Shown: piece by piece, positions 53,730 to 62,737 of the stretch
Numbering within the stretch: the first letter of the stretch is position 1
Layout of the letters: the number at the start of each line of letters is the position of its first letter
Assembly: GCA_963842975.1 (NCBI GenBank)
Contig: CAWJIH010000008.1
Coordinates: 62,001-126,000 of the forward strand
Length of the DNA: 64,000 nucleotides
Reading direction: 5' to 3'
Source of the DNA: JACJWR01 sp963842975
Lineage (GTDB): Bacteria; Actinomycetota; Actinomycetes; S36-B12; UBA10799
Program-made: the position numbers and the translations under genes
Notes under the pieces: model-generated
The model's database searches: none
Told to the model about the DNA's origin: nothing
The model's input: the letters and a program-made list of their open reading frames with translations, nothing else

Positions 53730-54050
53730 CTATTTATGCGGCGACAAGACCAGTTTGCGGTTGCCGAACGTGGCGGTGACTTCGATGGTGCCGCCGAGGG
53801 CTTCGACGTAGGCCGTGAGGGTGGCGAGCCCGGAGCGGTCAAGGTCGCCGGATTCGAGCGCGGAGATGGTGGGCTGGGTGAGTTCCATACGCTCGGCGAG
53901 TTCCTTCTGAGTGACGCCTTGTTCCTCGCGGATCTCGCGCAGGCGGTACGCGCGCTCTTCGGCCTCCATCCGGGCGACGTGATCGGCAACCGCAACTTCA
54001 TCTACCGGGCGCTTGGCGCGTACGTCGCTCCAGGAAGTGGTCCTGCTCAT
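53730..54050 (-). CDS. HigA-type antitoxin (XRE-family HTH)
   Basis: A 106-residue protein. The N-terminal part has VRAKRPVDEVAVADHVARM, then an XRE helix-turn-helix LREIREEQGVTQKELAERMELTQPTISALESGD, and a C-terminal beta-like tail (TIEVTATFGNRKLVL). This is the usual layout of HigA/HicB-like antitoxins that bind the upstream toxin and repress the operon. ATG 54050 follows the toxin stop by one base (TGA-G-ATG). Its partner is the RelE/HigB-like toxin upstream. Confidence 0.88.
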   Translation of the reverse strand: MSRTTSWSDVRAKRPVDEVAVADHVARMEAEERAYRLREIREEQGVTQKELAERMELTQPTISALESGDLDRSGLATLTAYVEALGGTIEVTATFGNRKLVLSPHK

Positions 54051-54051
54051 C

Positions 54052-54405
54052 TCACTCCTCCTCACTTTCGAGCCATTCGTCGAACCTGTCGTCGGCTATC
54101 GGGATGTTCTGGTCGTACCAACGCTTCCACCTGCCCGACTTGTCTCCTGCTGTCAGGAGGATCGCTCGACGCTTGGGGTCGAAGGCGAACAGGATTCTGA
54201 TCTCACTGTGTCCTGCTGAGCCGGGCCGCAGTTCCTTCATGTTGTGATGGCGTGAGCCCTTGATCCGGTCTGCAGTCGGGCGCCCGAGTCTGGGTCCTTC
54301 TGCCTCTAGTCGGGTGATCGCCGCGGCGACCAGGTGGTAGGTCAGGTCATCGAGTCCGAGGATCCACGACTCCACGTCGGGCCAGAGCCGCACGTCCCAG
54401 GGCAC
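54052..54405 (-). CDS. HigB-type toxin (RelE/ParE superfamily, phage Gp49-like)
   Basis: A 117-residue protein with VPWDVRLWPDVESWILGL, LEAEGPRLGRPTADRIKGS, MKELRPGSAGHSEIRILFAFDPKRRAILLTAGDK and a C-terminal W-K-R-W-Y end, the conserved pattern of phage-derived Gp49-like/HigB toxins. These act as ribosome-dependent mRNA endonucleases in characterised relatives. GTG 54405 was chosen because TATTCT is 6 nt upstream with a TTGAAT -35 at 17-nt spacing; the frame opens far upstream at 54636 without support. Toxin-first order is typical of HigBA. Confidence 0.88.
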   Translation of the reverse strand: MPWDVRLWPDVESWILGLDDLTYHLVAAAITRLEAEGPRLGRPTADRIKGSRHHNMKELRPGSAGHSEIRILFAFDPKRRAILLTAGDKSGRWKRWYDQNIPIADDRFDEWLESEEE

Positions 54406-54411
54406 ACTTTG

Positions 54412-54440
54412 AGAATAGATCAGGATCAATACTGATTCAA
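54412..54440 (-). promoter_or_regulatory. Promoter of the HigBA-like module (-35 TTGAAT, -10 TATTCT)
   Basis: On the minus strand TTGAAT (54440-54435), a 17-nt spacer and TATTCT (54417-54412), then 6 nt and GTG 54405. It is the best sigma-70-like promoter in the window and predicts a leaderless toxin mRNA. Confidence 0.7.
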
Positions 54441-55215
54441 GTCGATTTGGGCGAAGCGCTGCGGACGAAATGGGGAAGGCATCGCCAGAGTTGAAGCGAC
54501 CGCAAGGCGATCTACCTCGGGAGGCAAACGAACCATCCTCGTGCCACCCGAACCACGACCCCATCGGACCGACGCTTATGACCCGGGTGAGTCCACAACA
54601 TGTGGCACCATCCACTCCTAGTGGACGGGAATTCACGTGGCGCCCTGTTGCAGTGACGGAGCAGAAGTGATCGCCGATGGCCTGCCAGGTCGCGGGATCA
54701 CACCTCTAGACGAGACGTGGTTCTGTTTCGTGCATGGTTTCCTGTTGCCAGCCCTCTTGGCGCTGGTGACCTTCCTGAAGTCACCCCGGAGCATCAGCCC
54801 ACCGCTGGGGTTTGATAGTTGCCCTGTTGGCTCCACCACCGGCTTCTCCGTTGCCGCAGTCAGGCTGCCGGTTTGGGTACCGTCATCGGGCCCGCGCCTT
54901 GTCGCTCCGTGGATCAACCTTCCACGCGAGCGCGCAGACCCTAGACGTGCGCATCGAAGGGCGGCTGGAGATCGGGCATGAACCGGCTGAATATGCCGAC
55001 GAGTGGGCCGTTGAAGACTTCGTGCAACTCGAAGGTTGTCGCGCCATCTGCTTCTACGAGTGAGAAGGCCCGCGTACCCGTCATGTGTCAGAGCGGCAGC
55101 CCCCGCGCCAGACAATGTGACGTGGCGGCTCGAATCTCGTGACGCGCACGGGGACGGTCGTGGATGACGGGTTTGTGCGCACTCGAACAAATATACGATT
55201 TCTAGGGCAAATGGG
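54441..55215. other. Intergenic region, no convincing gene
   Basis: Open frames here are shadows of high GC. One possible decayed fragment on the plus strand, about 54933-55063, reads AQTLDVRIEGRLEIG and DEWAVEDFVQLEG and ends in TGA. It looks protein-like but has no start or recognisable family. The region separates the toxin-antitoxin pair from the DUF222-HNH gene and may hold remnants of accessory DNA. Confidence 0.4.
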
Positions 55216-55245
55216 TTGACCGAAATAGCACAGGTGTTCTATGCT
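55216..55245 (+). promoter_or_regulatory. Promoter of the DUF222-HNH gene (-35 TTGACC, -10 TATGCT)
   Basis: TTGACC at 55216-55221, an 18-nt spacer and TATGCT at 55240-55245, 6 nt before ATG 55252. Both boxes are close to consensus and the transcript would be leaderless. Confidence 0.7.
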
Positions 55246-55251
55246 GGTCTC

Positions 55252-56971
55252 ATGTTCACCGCCGCGCCCACCCGCAGCCCTGCCGCCACGCAGGCAGGGC
55301 TGGATGCTGACTTGGCCGCGGCATGGGTGGCCGCCGCTGAGCCCGACGAGGGCTGGGTTGGCGGCGAACCGGGTGCCTGGCTCGACGAGTTGCTCGAACC
55401 GACCGTCGAACAGCTGTGGGCAGCCAGCCACGCAGCCGATTTCGACTACGCCGCCGGTGCCCCTGCCGAACGCGCCGCCGAACGCCCCGCCGGCGCTGCG
55501 ATGGCGCCTGCCGGGCCGGTCCCTGCGGAGTTGGCATCGTGGGTGCGCGCAGAGTGGTGGGATGCCCCGATCCGCGACCAGGTGCGGGCGTTGATGGTGA
55601 TGGCCCCGGGCCCGGGGCTGGTTGCGGCCTTGGCCGAGTTGGGGCGTCAAGGCGTGTGCCCGGCCGATCACGGCCATCCCGATCCCGCGGTCGAGGCCGC
55701 CGATCCGATCCCGGCGCCGGGGACCGCCCCGGGGTATCCGTGTCCCTGCCAGTTGATCGTCACCGCAGCGTGGCAGGCGGTGGACAGCTGGGTGCAGATC
55801 CGCACCGCGGCGGCGCTGGTCGATGCTGCTGGCGCGCAACCGGTGTTGGTGTCCCCGACTGGGTTCGCCCGCGCCCAAGCCACTGACCCCGCACGCGTCG
55901 AGTTGGCCCCGATGCTGCACTTGGCCACGACCTCGGTACCTGCGCGGCTGTGCCTGTCACGCGACTTGCACGCGTACCCCGCGCTGGCCGGGGCAGCGGC
56001 GGACGGGTTGCTGTACACCCCGGCCTGGCGCGCGGTGCTGCAGGAAACGGCGAACCTTCCCGCCGAGTCCCGCGCCCGCGTCATCGACCACATCGTCGAC
56101 GTGGCCTATGCCCGCCATCGTGCCGGGCGGCGGCCCTGGACTCCCGGAGAGGTACGCCGGGCGGTAAAACGTGCGATCCACGCGCTCGCCGCCGAAGACG
56201 TCGAACAAGCCCGCTCCAATGCCTACCAGCGCCGCCGCGTCGCGATCACCCCCGACGGCGACGGTATGGCTTGGGTAAGCGCCTACGTCCGCGACGTCGA
56301 CGCCCACCGTATCTTTCACCGGCTCACCGCTACCGCGGCCGCTCACAAGGCCGACAACCCCGACGACCCGCGCACCACCGACCAGCGCCGAGCCGACACT
56401 TTCATCGCCCTCTTCCTCGCCAATCCCACACCTCACTCAGGCGACATGACGCGCCGACAGTGACAGCGCACCCGGCAGTGACAGCGCACCCGGCGCGGCT
56501 CGACCCGAGATCTGCGTCGTTGCGACCCTGGACACCCTGCTGGGCCTGACTAACGCCCCGGCGGAGGTCTCCGGCATCGGCACAGTCCCGGCCGACGTCG
56601 CTCGCGACCTCGCCGCCGACGGACGCTGGCGACTATGGATCACCGACCCCGCCACCGGCCAGGTCGCCACCACTGGATCGCGCACCTACACCCCGAGTGC
56701 GGCCCTGGCCCGCCTGATCCGCGCCCGCGAACCCCGCTGCCGTATGCCCGGCTGCCCCCGCCAAGCCACCCACTGCGACCTCGACCACACCGTCGCCTAC
56801 CCCCACGGACCCACCACCGCAGAAAATCTCGGCCCGCTATGCCGAATCCACCACAACCTCAAGACCCACCACCACTACGAACTCGCCGTCACACCTACCG
56901 GCTGGAAATGGACCTTCCCCTCCGGCTTCACCCACACTGATCAACCCGACCCACCCCTGCCCAGTCCCTAG
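55252..56971 (+). pseudogene. DUF222 / HNH endonuclease domain protein, frameshifted
   Basis: The frame from ATG 55252 covers a DUF222-like N-terminal region and stops at 56463. The next frame then continues APEVSG-type sequence with EICVVATLDTLL, GRWRLWITDPATGQ and the HNH motif CRMPGCPRQATHCDLDHTVAYP...AENLGPLCRIHHNLK, ending at 56971. The shift is one base near 56.44-56.46 kb, next to an 18-bp direct repeat. Full protein: about 570 residues. These DUF222-HNH proteins are numerous in actinobacteria and their function is not established. The ORF opens at 55216, but ATG 55252 has a strong leaderless promoter. Confidence 0.78.
56461..56496 (+). repeat. 18-bp direct repeat at the DUF222-HNH frameshift
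   Basis: The unit tgacagcgcacccggcag and a near-identical second copy lie directly at the point where the reading frame changes, so slippage or an assembly error is plausible here. Confidence 0.75.
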
Positions 56972-57023
56972 AACTAGGCGGGCTTGGGCGACCGGGAACT
57001 AGGCAGGCATGGGAGACCGGGCA

Positions 57024-58310
57024 CTAGGCGGGCTTGGGAGGCCGGCCTCCCCGGCGCAATGGTCTCGGCAGCCTGCGCTGCAGTTCGGCGTTGAATGCGC
57101 CGGCAACTTCCCCGGTGTCGACGGTCGTCGGTGCCGCAGGGTACGCCGCGGCCCATCGACGCTCACAGGTTGCCGACCAGGCCTCGCCGAGGTCACGGGT
57201 GATTCGGGCGCCGACCCAACCCACCCCGAGCGACTTCTTCCCGTCGTCAGCAGCTGTTGATTCGGAGGCGGGCAGTTGCTCGGCACTGCCTGATGCTGCG
57301 CCCGCTTTGGCCGCACGGCGAGTCCGCACCCGTGCCCCGGCACTCCGCCCGGCGTTGGCCACCGCGGCGGCGGTGACGCCGGCCAGCGCCACGGTGGGGG
57401 CGATGAACACCCCGGTGTTGGCCGCCCAAATCAACTTGCGTAGCCGCGGAATCAGGTCCGAGGATTCCAGAACCTCACGCGACTGCGCCTCGCTGAGGCC
57501 GTAGATGGTCGCGATCTCGGCGAACATCGCCACCCAGGTCTCGCCAGTGACCTTGCGCTTCAGGGCCTTGGAGCGCACCAGGTTGGTCGCTCGAATCACG
57601 ACCTGCTCGGCCCGCTCCCGCTTCAGTCGCGCGTTCACCTGCTGGGCCGCGGCCAGGGCGTTGCGCACCCCCTCGGGAGCCACCTGCTCGGTGAAGTCCA
57701 GCAACTCAGCCAACCCGTGCACGGCCACGCCGGCAAAGTCGTCGGCCAGGGCATTCACGAAGAAGATGTCCCCCCGCACGGGCAACCCCAACTCCCGGAT
57801 CGCATCGGCCAGTTCCATCGCCTCCGGGTGCAGGGCGCCCTCCGGAGTGAGCGCTACCTGCGTCATCACCAGGACCACCGGGATGCCGATGCTGGCGACT
57901 CCACGAATGAACTCCTGCTCCGCGGGCTGGATCCGCCGGTCGCCAGCCCGGATGCAGTACCAAATCACGTGAAGCTGATCGGATTCTGGACCCAGCCGAT
58001 TCTCATCCACGAATCTGCGCAACTGCGCGAGGGTGTCGGCCATGTGGGTGCCGAGTTCCAGGCCCTTGGTATCGAAGATCCCCAGGCTGCTGGTGGTTGT
58101 GCGGTGCAGCGTGGAGTCCTGCGTGATGGGCGCGCCGATGCCGGTGGTGGCCAACTCGACGCCAAACACCGCATTTAGCAACGTGCTCTTCCCCGCGCCC
58201 GTGATCCCGAACAGGCCCAGGTTGAACTGGCCCAAATCGCGTTCGGCGGAACGGTAGCCCGCCTCGATCGCGGCGGGGGAGAGGAGTTCGGAGTCAGCTT
58301 CCGCGGCCAT
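57024..58310 (-). CDS. Era/dynamin-like GTPase, paralog 2
   Basis: A 428-residue protein. The G domain shows the P-loop LFGITGAGKST (residues 35-43), a switch-I Thr region, G3 IFDTKGLE, and a TQ-type segment VLVMTQVAL in the place of NKxD. The second half has helical stretches with small hydrophobic segments (VFIAPTVALAGVTAAAVAN) as in DUF697-like membrane-associated GTPases. It ends in a Pro/Arg/Lys-rich tail. It follows its paralog with 2 nt between stop and ATG, so the pair is co-translated. Possible role: membrane or envelope-associated GTPase. Confidence 0.75.
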   Translation of the reverse strand: MAAEADSELLSPAAIEAGYRSAERDLGQFNLGLFGITGAGKSTLLNAVFGVELATTGIGAPITQDSTLHRTTTSSLGIFDTKGLELGTHMADTLAQLRRFVDENRLGPESDQLHVIWYCIRAGDRRIQPAEQEFIRGVASIGIPVVLVMTQVALTPEGALHPEAMELADAIRELGLPVRGDIFFVNALADDFAGVAVHGLAELLDFTEQVAPEGVRNALAAAQQVNARLKRERAEQVVIRATNLVRSKALKRKVTGETWVAMFAEIATIYGLSEAQSREVLESSDLIPRLRKLIWAANTGVFIAPTVALAGVTAAAVANAGRSAGARVRTRRAAKAGAASGSAEQLPASESTAADDGKKSLGVGWVGARITRDLGEAWSATCERRWAAAYPAAPTTVDTGEVAGAFNAELQRRLPRPLRRGGRPPKPA

Positions 58311-58312
58311 GC

Positions 58313-59464
58313 TCAGCCGCCACTACTTTTGCGCCGCAAGCTATCCAACGACACCGAGAACAGCCCCTTGAACTCATCCAGGAACGCGATTCGCACGCTG
58401 CCGTTGTCCATATGCTCCAGCGGGCCGAACTTGCCATCGAGCATCATCCCGCAGACCCGAGCCCACGATTCGCCCATCGCGTAGGTGAACGACGAGGCAA
58501 CGGATGCCGAGACCGCCGAGCCAGCCACCGATCCGGCACCCGGAATCATTTTCAGCGCGTTGCCCGCCAGCGACCTACCCAGGTTCGTGGCGGCTGTTGA
58601 GGCTGCCAGGCCGGCAGCCAGCGAGGCATCCATGGGCACCTGGTAGATCTGCGAAATCGACGCCATCATCCCGGTCTGGATCGGCACGATCAACGCGGCG
58701 TCGGAGAACGGGATCGGTGCCGCCCCCACCGACGCTGCCAACCCCGCAGCCATCTTGATCCGCACCCGGGCGGCCTTCAGCTTCAAGTCCCGATCCACCA
58801 CCTGCGCGGCGGCCAAGGCCATCTGCGCTGCTTCTGGCGCGGCCTGATAGGTGGCGTCGACCAGTTCCCGGACGCCATGAGATTCGAATCCCAACGCCGC
58901 ATCCGGCAGCGCTGCAGTGAGGAACGGCCGCCCCAAGAACACCGGCAGTCCCTGGTCATATAGGTACTGGGCAAACTGCACGTGTTCCGGGCGGTATTGC
59001 CCGCCTTTCGCGTGCACCTGGGTGAGCACCAGGAACACCGGCAGGCCCAAGTCGTGCAGGCTTCGTACGAATTCCGCCTCAGTTGATTCGAATCGATGAT
59101 CCCCGGCGCGCACGCAGTAGTACGCCACGTGGATGTGTTCGCTGGCATCGGCGGTGCGCTTGGCATCAATCAGGCCCCGCACCTCGGCGAGGATCTCTTG
59201 CGACGTGGCCCCCAACTCGAACCCTCTGGTGTCGTACAGGCCAAGGTTTCCGGATTCGGTGACGTACAGCCGGCTTCCGGTGGTGACGGGTTGTCCGATA
59301 CCGGTGCGCGCGACCGACTCGCCAAAGATCGCGTTGATCAAGGTGCTCTTGCCAACGCCGGTTTTCCCGAGGACCAGCAGGTTGAACCGGCCCAGTTTGG
59401 CTGCCTCCTCCGACCACTGCTGGCGGGCCTCCTGCTCGTTGATACCAGAATCGTTGGTGGTCAC
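58313..59464 (-). CDS. Era-like GTPase with DUF697-like C-terminus, paralog 1
   Basis: A 383-residue protein. The G domain has LVLGKTGVGKSTLINAIFG (P-loop, residues 33-41), GLYDTRGFELG (G3) and a FLVLTQVHAKG segment where NKxD is expected. The C-terminal half has VGAAPIPFSDAALIVPIQTGMM, a glycine/alanine-rich pair of hydrophobic segments typical of DUF697 membrane GTPases, then MIPGAGSVAGSAVSASVA. GTG 59464 has GGAG 6 nt upstream. It is followed directly by paralog 2. The two together suggest a heteromeric or sequential GTPase system; the partner is unknown. Confidence 0.78.
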   Translation of the reverse strand: MTTNDSGINEQEARQQWSEEAAKLGRFNLLVLGKTGVGKSTLINAIFGESVARTGIGQPVTTGSRLYVTESGNLGLYDTRGFELGATSQEILAEVRGLIDAKRTADASEHIHVAYYCVRAGDHRFESTEAEFVRSLHDLGLPVFLVLTQVHAKGGQYRPEHVQFAQYLYDQGLPVFLGRPFLTAALPDAALGFESHGVRELVDATYQAAPEAAQMALAAAQVVDRDLKLKAARVRIKMAAGLAASVGAAPIPFSDAALIVPIQTGMMASISQIYQVPMDASLAAGLAASTAATNLGRSLAGNALKMIPGAGSVAGSAVSASVASSFTYAMGESWARVCGMMLDGKFGPLEHMDNGSVRIAFLDEFKGLFSVSLDSLRRKSSGG

Positions 59465-59518
59465 TCCACACTCCTGTCGTCGTCGGCGGTGTCAGCCTTA
59501 CGCACGCGAGCGGTGGAA

Positions 59519-61085
59519 TCAAACCCAACTGGGGAACCACATCCGCCAGTACCACTCGGTGTAAGGCAATGGTTCGGCAACCCAAATCGGGTAGAACCAC
59601 CAACTGGTCAACACCACGGCAATCGCGAAGATTGCCAGCAACACGATGCCGACCAGGTTGCGATTCGACAACCCCCTCAAATCAGAGTCGCGATCGGCCC
59701 CGCGGACCACCGAGAGCGACAACACCAGCGCCATGATCATGAACGGCAGGAAGGCGATCGAATAGAACCCGAACACGGTCCGGTCCTGGTACATCAACCA
59801 GGGCGCCCAACCGGCGAGGAATCCTGCCAGCACCGCGCCCGCGCGCCAATCCCGACGTCCGGCCCAGCGCCACACCTGGTGGAACAGTGCCACCACGGCC
59901 GCCCACCAGATGATCGGGTTGCCCAACGCCAGCACCTCCTGCGCGCACTTCTCTGTGCCACAGGTGGGTCCATCGGAGTAGAAGAACGACGTCGGGCGAG
60001 CCTGCACCGGCCAGGCCCAGGCGTTGGCCGCATACGCATGCGGGGACGACAGATTCGTGTGGAAGGTGAACGCCTCAGCGTGGTAGTGCCACAGCGACCG
60101 CAAGGCGTCCGGCACAAGTGGGATTCCGGGCCCCGCGGTCGCTGCCCAGTCCCGGTAGTAGGCGGTGTTCGCATCGGCGAGAAACCAACCAGTCCAGGTG
60201 GCCAGATAGACCACCGTGGCGATCCCGCACCACACCACCGCTGTGGGAATCGCATCCCGCAGCAAAGTCGTGCGCCACGGGTTCGGCGCGCCCACTAGTC
60301 GCCGGGTCCCCAAATCCCAGAACACGGTCAACAGGCCGAACACCACCACAAACCACAGGCCACTCCACTTCACCCCGCACGCCAGCCCGAGCAGCACCGC
60401 AGCAACCCACCGCCACGGCCGATTCAGTACACCGAGGGCCAACACCCGCTGCTGGTCGGACACCTGACTCAGACGCTGCGCCAGGCGCCGTCGAGTCTGA
60501 TCTCGGTCGAGCAACAAGGCACCAAATGCGCCCAGCGCACACACCATCAACACGTTGTCCAACACGGCGGTCCGGCTCATCACGATCGCCACACCGTCCA
60601 GCGCCAGCAGCAGCCCCGCGGCGGTACCCCAGGCGTTGGAGCGCAGCAATCGCCGCACGATTCTGGCGATGAGTACCACCGCGATCAGCCCGCACACCAA
60701 CACGCCCACCCGCCACCCGCTCGGCGTCATCCCGAACATGGCTTCGCCGGCAGCGATCACCCACTTACCGAACGGTGGATGCACCACGTATGACGGTCCC
60801 TCGAGGAACGGATTCACCGTCCACGGGTTGCCGTCGGAGGCGAGGATGATCGAGTTGGCATCCTCGGCCATCTTCTGCTCGGCGCCGAATCGCAGCAGGC
60901 TCAGCGCATCCTTGGCGTAGTAGGTCTCGTCGAAGGCGAAGTCGTTGGGACGCCCCAAGGTGTGGGATCCGCAGTAGAGCTGCCAACCCGAGTGCGATCA
61001 GCGGGCCGATCCACCCTCGCCACCCACCTGCAGGCATCGGCGGATACAGCCGTGCAGGCAGCGAAGGGCCAAGGACGGGGATCAC
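59519..61085 (-). pseudogene. Protein O-mannosyltransferase (PMT/GT39-type), frameshifted
   Basis: The 3' frame, from about 60.95 kb, has FAFDETYYAKDALSLLRFG (first luminal loop with the catalytic acidic DE motif), HPPFGKWVIAAGEAMFG and many helices ending VAEPLPYTEWYWRMWFPSWV, the PMT signature. The first helix is in another frame, from GTG 61085 (GPLIALGLAALLRIPHLG). The link LG-RPNDF requires one G less in a GGGG run at about 60.95 kb. Joined length is about 520 residues, typical for PMT. It transfers mannose from polyprenyl-phosphate-mannose to secreted proteins. TAGGGT 6 nt before GTG 61085 indicates a leaderless start. Base-call error is as likely as inactivation. Confidence 0.85.
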
Positions 61086-61091
61086 GGAACC

Positions 61092-61097
61092 ACCCTA
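61092..61097 (-). promoter_or_regulatory. Leaderless -10 box (TAGGGT) for the PMT gene
   Basis: On the minus strand TAGGGT is followed by 6 nt and GTG 61085. Confidence 0.5.
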
Positions 61098-61184
61098 GGA
61101 CGAAACCCTGGCGCCGTGAGTAGGGCGGCGGGTGTTGTGCCCGGTGCGTTGCGGGATGTCCACAGCACAGGGACCATGGAAGGC

Positions 61185-61856
61185 ATGAACCTATGGAACC
61201 TCTTCAGTGGCGCCCCTCGTTTGGTCGATGCCGACAGCGCGCTGCCCGGCCGCGCCCACCCCGCCTTCGATGTGCCCCGGACAAACGTGGTGCTCGGTGG
61301 CCCACTGCTTGGCCCCTGGGAGGGAACCGACGTGGCAGTTCTCTACCTGGGGATGGGTTGCTTCTGGGGTGCGGAGAAGAAGATGTGGAATCTGCCCGGG
61401 GTGGTGGGCACGGCCGTCGGCTACCTCGGCGGACCCACTCCCAACCCCACCTACGAGGAGGTGTGCACCGGTCGAACCGGCCACACCGAGGCAGTCATGG
61501 TGGCCTACGACCGCGCCATCGTGAGCACCTACGACGTGCTCAAGGCGTTTTGGGAGAACCACGACCCCACCCAGGGGTTCCGGCAGGGCAACGATGTCGG
61601 TACCCAATACCGCAGTGCCGTCTACTGGACTGATGACGAGCAAGAGCGCATCGTGAAGGCCACCTTGGCGGCGTACAACGAGGTGCTCACCGGCCTTGGT
61701 TTCGACCCGATCACCACCGAAATGGGGCCGGCGTCCGAGCACCCCTTCTACCCGGCCGAGGAATACCATCAGCAATACCTGAAGAAGGTCCCACACGGGT
61801 ACGACTGCCACGCGAATACAGGAATCCCCCTTCCGGCGCTTGAACACGTCGAGTGA
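61185..61856 (+). CDS. msrA: Peptide-methionine (S)-S-oxide reductase
   Basis: A 223-residue cytoplasmic MsrA that repairs methionine-S-sulfoxide in proteins. It has LYLGMGCFWGAEKKMW with the catalytic Cys in GCFWGAE, GVVGTAVGYLGG, TGHTEAV, ENHDPTQGFRQGNDVGTQYRSAVY, and the C-terminal Cys in GYDCHANTG, used for recycling in this group. The N-terminal extension MNLWNLFSG...LPGR is typical of actinobacterial MsrA. ATG 61185 is used because it matches that extension; ATG 61176 is an alternative. No conserved partner (msrB) is present. Confidence 0.94.
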   Translation: MNLWNLFSGAPRLVDADSALPGRAHPAFDVPRTNVVLGGPLLGPWEGTDVAVLYLGMGCFWGAEKKMWNLPGVVGTAVGYLGGPTPNPTYEEVCTGRTGHTEAVMVAYDRAIVSTYDVLKAFWENHDPTQGFRQGNDVGTQYRSAVYWTDDEQERIVKATLAAYNEVLTGLGFDPITTEMGPASEHPFYPAEEYHQQYLKKVPHGYDCHANTGIPLPALEHVE

Positions 61857-62095
61857 TGCACGCTCGACGCTGGTGAGGAGCTGCCGAGATAGCCGAGAAG
61901 GTCTGCTACTGCCTATTCGTGTTCACCAATGTGTCACCACGGGGAGATTTCCCAACGAATGCAGTTACTGAGCGTGACCGGATTGGATGCGCTCTTGAGG
62001 GTCTTCGCAGGTCACAAGGGGTTGGCTGGCGGGGCACTGGTGGGGGGCCACGATTTGTAGCCCACCACCGTGCACGTCAGGCCACATCGGGGCGT

Positions 62096-62178
62096 ATCGT
62101 TGTCCTCGCCGCTTGTACCCCCGAGCGGTAGCAGCCCCCAGTTGAGCCACCCCCGTTCCTGGGGGCTGCACTTTTCCC
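62096..62178 (+). ncRNA. 6C-like small RNA with C-rich hairpin loops
   Basis: Two successive hairpins with C runs in their loops. The first is CCGCT (62109-62113) with AGCGG (62124-62128) and a loop containing CCCCC. The second is an 11-bp stem GCAGCCCCCAG (62131-62141) with CTGGGGGCTGC (62159-62169) and a loop holding CCACCCCC, followed by ACTTTT. This layout matches the actinobacterial 6C RNA motif, in which consecutive hairpins display C-rich loops and the last acts as a terminator. The match is by eye. It fills the gap between msrA and ykvA (61857-62213), where no gene is seen. The second hairpin may also simply terminate transcripts. Confidence 0.5.
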
Positions 62179-62213
62179 TGGGACACCGCTGTGGTCCGGA
62201 GCGGATTAGCGAG

Positions 62214-62588
62214 TTAGCGAGTCAGTGCGGGTGGGTCGGTGATCACCGTCGCGGTGGCGTAGACCGGAACCGCGGAGGTCTCCATCAGGTAGCGGTCGGC
62301 AGCGGACGTGGCCGCCGCAAGTAGCCAGATCGCGATGGCGGTGTCGTCGATCAGGCCGGGGATCGTGAGCAGTGCCTCGGGGATCAGATCGATCGGTGAG
62401 ACCAAGTAGGCCACGGCCATCACCATCGCGAAGACGTTGCCCTTGCCGAGGCCGGAGTACTCGCCGGTCATGGTGTCGCGAATCATTCGCGGGACTGCTG
62501 CCACGCGAGTCAAGAAGCCGCTCCGACCGTGGGCATTCATGGTGCTGACGGTGGCCGCGGTCAGGGCGGCCCTTCGAACCTGCTTCAT
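62214..62588 (-). CDS. YkvA/DUF1232-family small membrane protein
   Basis: A 124-residue protein with two hydrophobic segments. The conserved DUF1232 core is visible as VFAMVMAVAYLVSPIDLIPE followed by IPGLIDDTAIAIWLLAAAT. The AYLVSPIDLIPE sequence is diagnostic of the family; its function is unknown. ATG 62588 has GGAG 5 nt upstream. It is convergent with msrA across the 6C-like RNA and divergent from the MFS gene. Confidence 0.88.
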   Translation of the reverse strand: MKQVRRAALTAATVSTMNAHGRSGFLTRVAAVPRMIRDTMTGEYSGLGKGNVFAMVMAVAYLVSPIDLIPEALLTIPGLIDDTAIAIWLLAAATSAADRYLMETSAVPVYATATVITDPPALTR

Positions 62589-62725
62589 GGTGACTCCGCT
62601 TCAGTAGTGGCGGGTGGGAGTAGTGGTGGGTGGACGGTGGTGTGTTGCGGGTGTTGAACGCTGCCGGCAAGGTAGCTATTCCGAAATGATTCGACGCCGC
62701 AGGTGTGGCGCGGCACACAGTGGGT

Positions 62726-62731
62726 TAGGTT
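62726..62731 (+). promoter_or_regulatory. Leaderless -10 box (TAGGTT) for the MFS gene
   Basis: TAGGTT is followed by 6 nt (cccctg) and GTG 62738. Confidence 0.5.
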
Positions 62732-62737
62732 CCCCTG

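Noticed and set aside
54637..54981. 114-residue plus-strand ORF upstream of DUF222-HNH
   Set aside because: No Shine-Dalgarno or leaderless box, no recognisable motif, and composition like an out-of-frame read.
62131..62175. Simple intergenic terminator only
   Set aside because: A second C-loop hairpin directly upstream makes a 6C-like RNA more informative; the terminator function remains possible.
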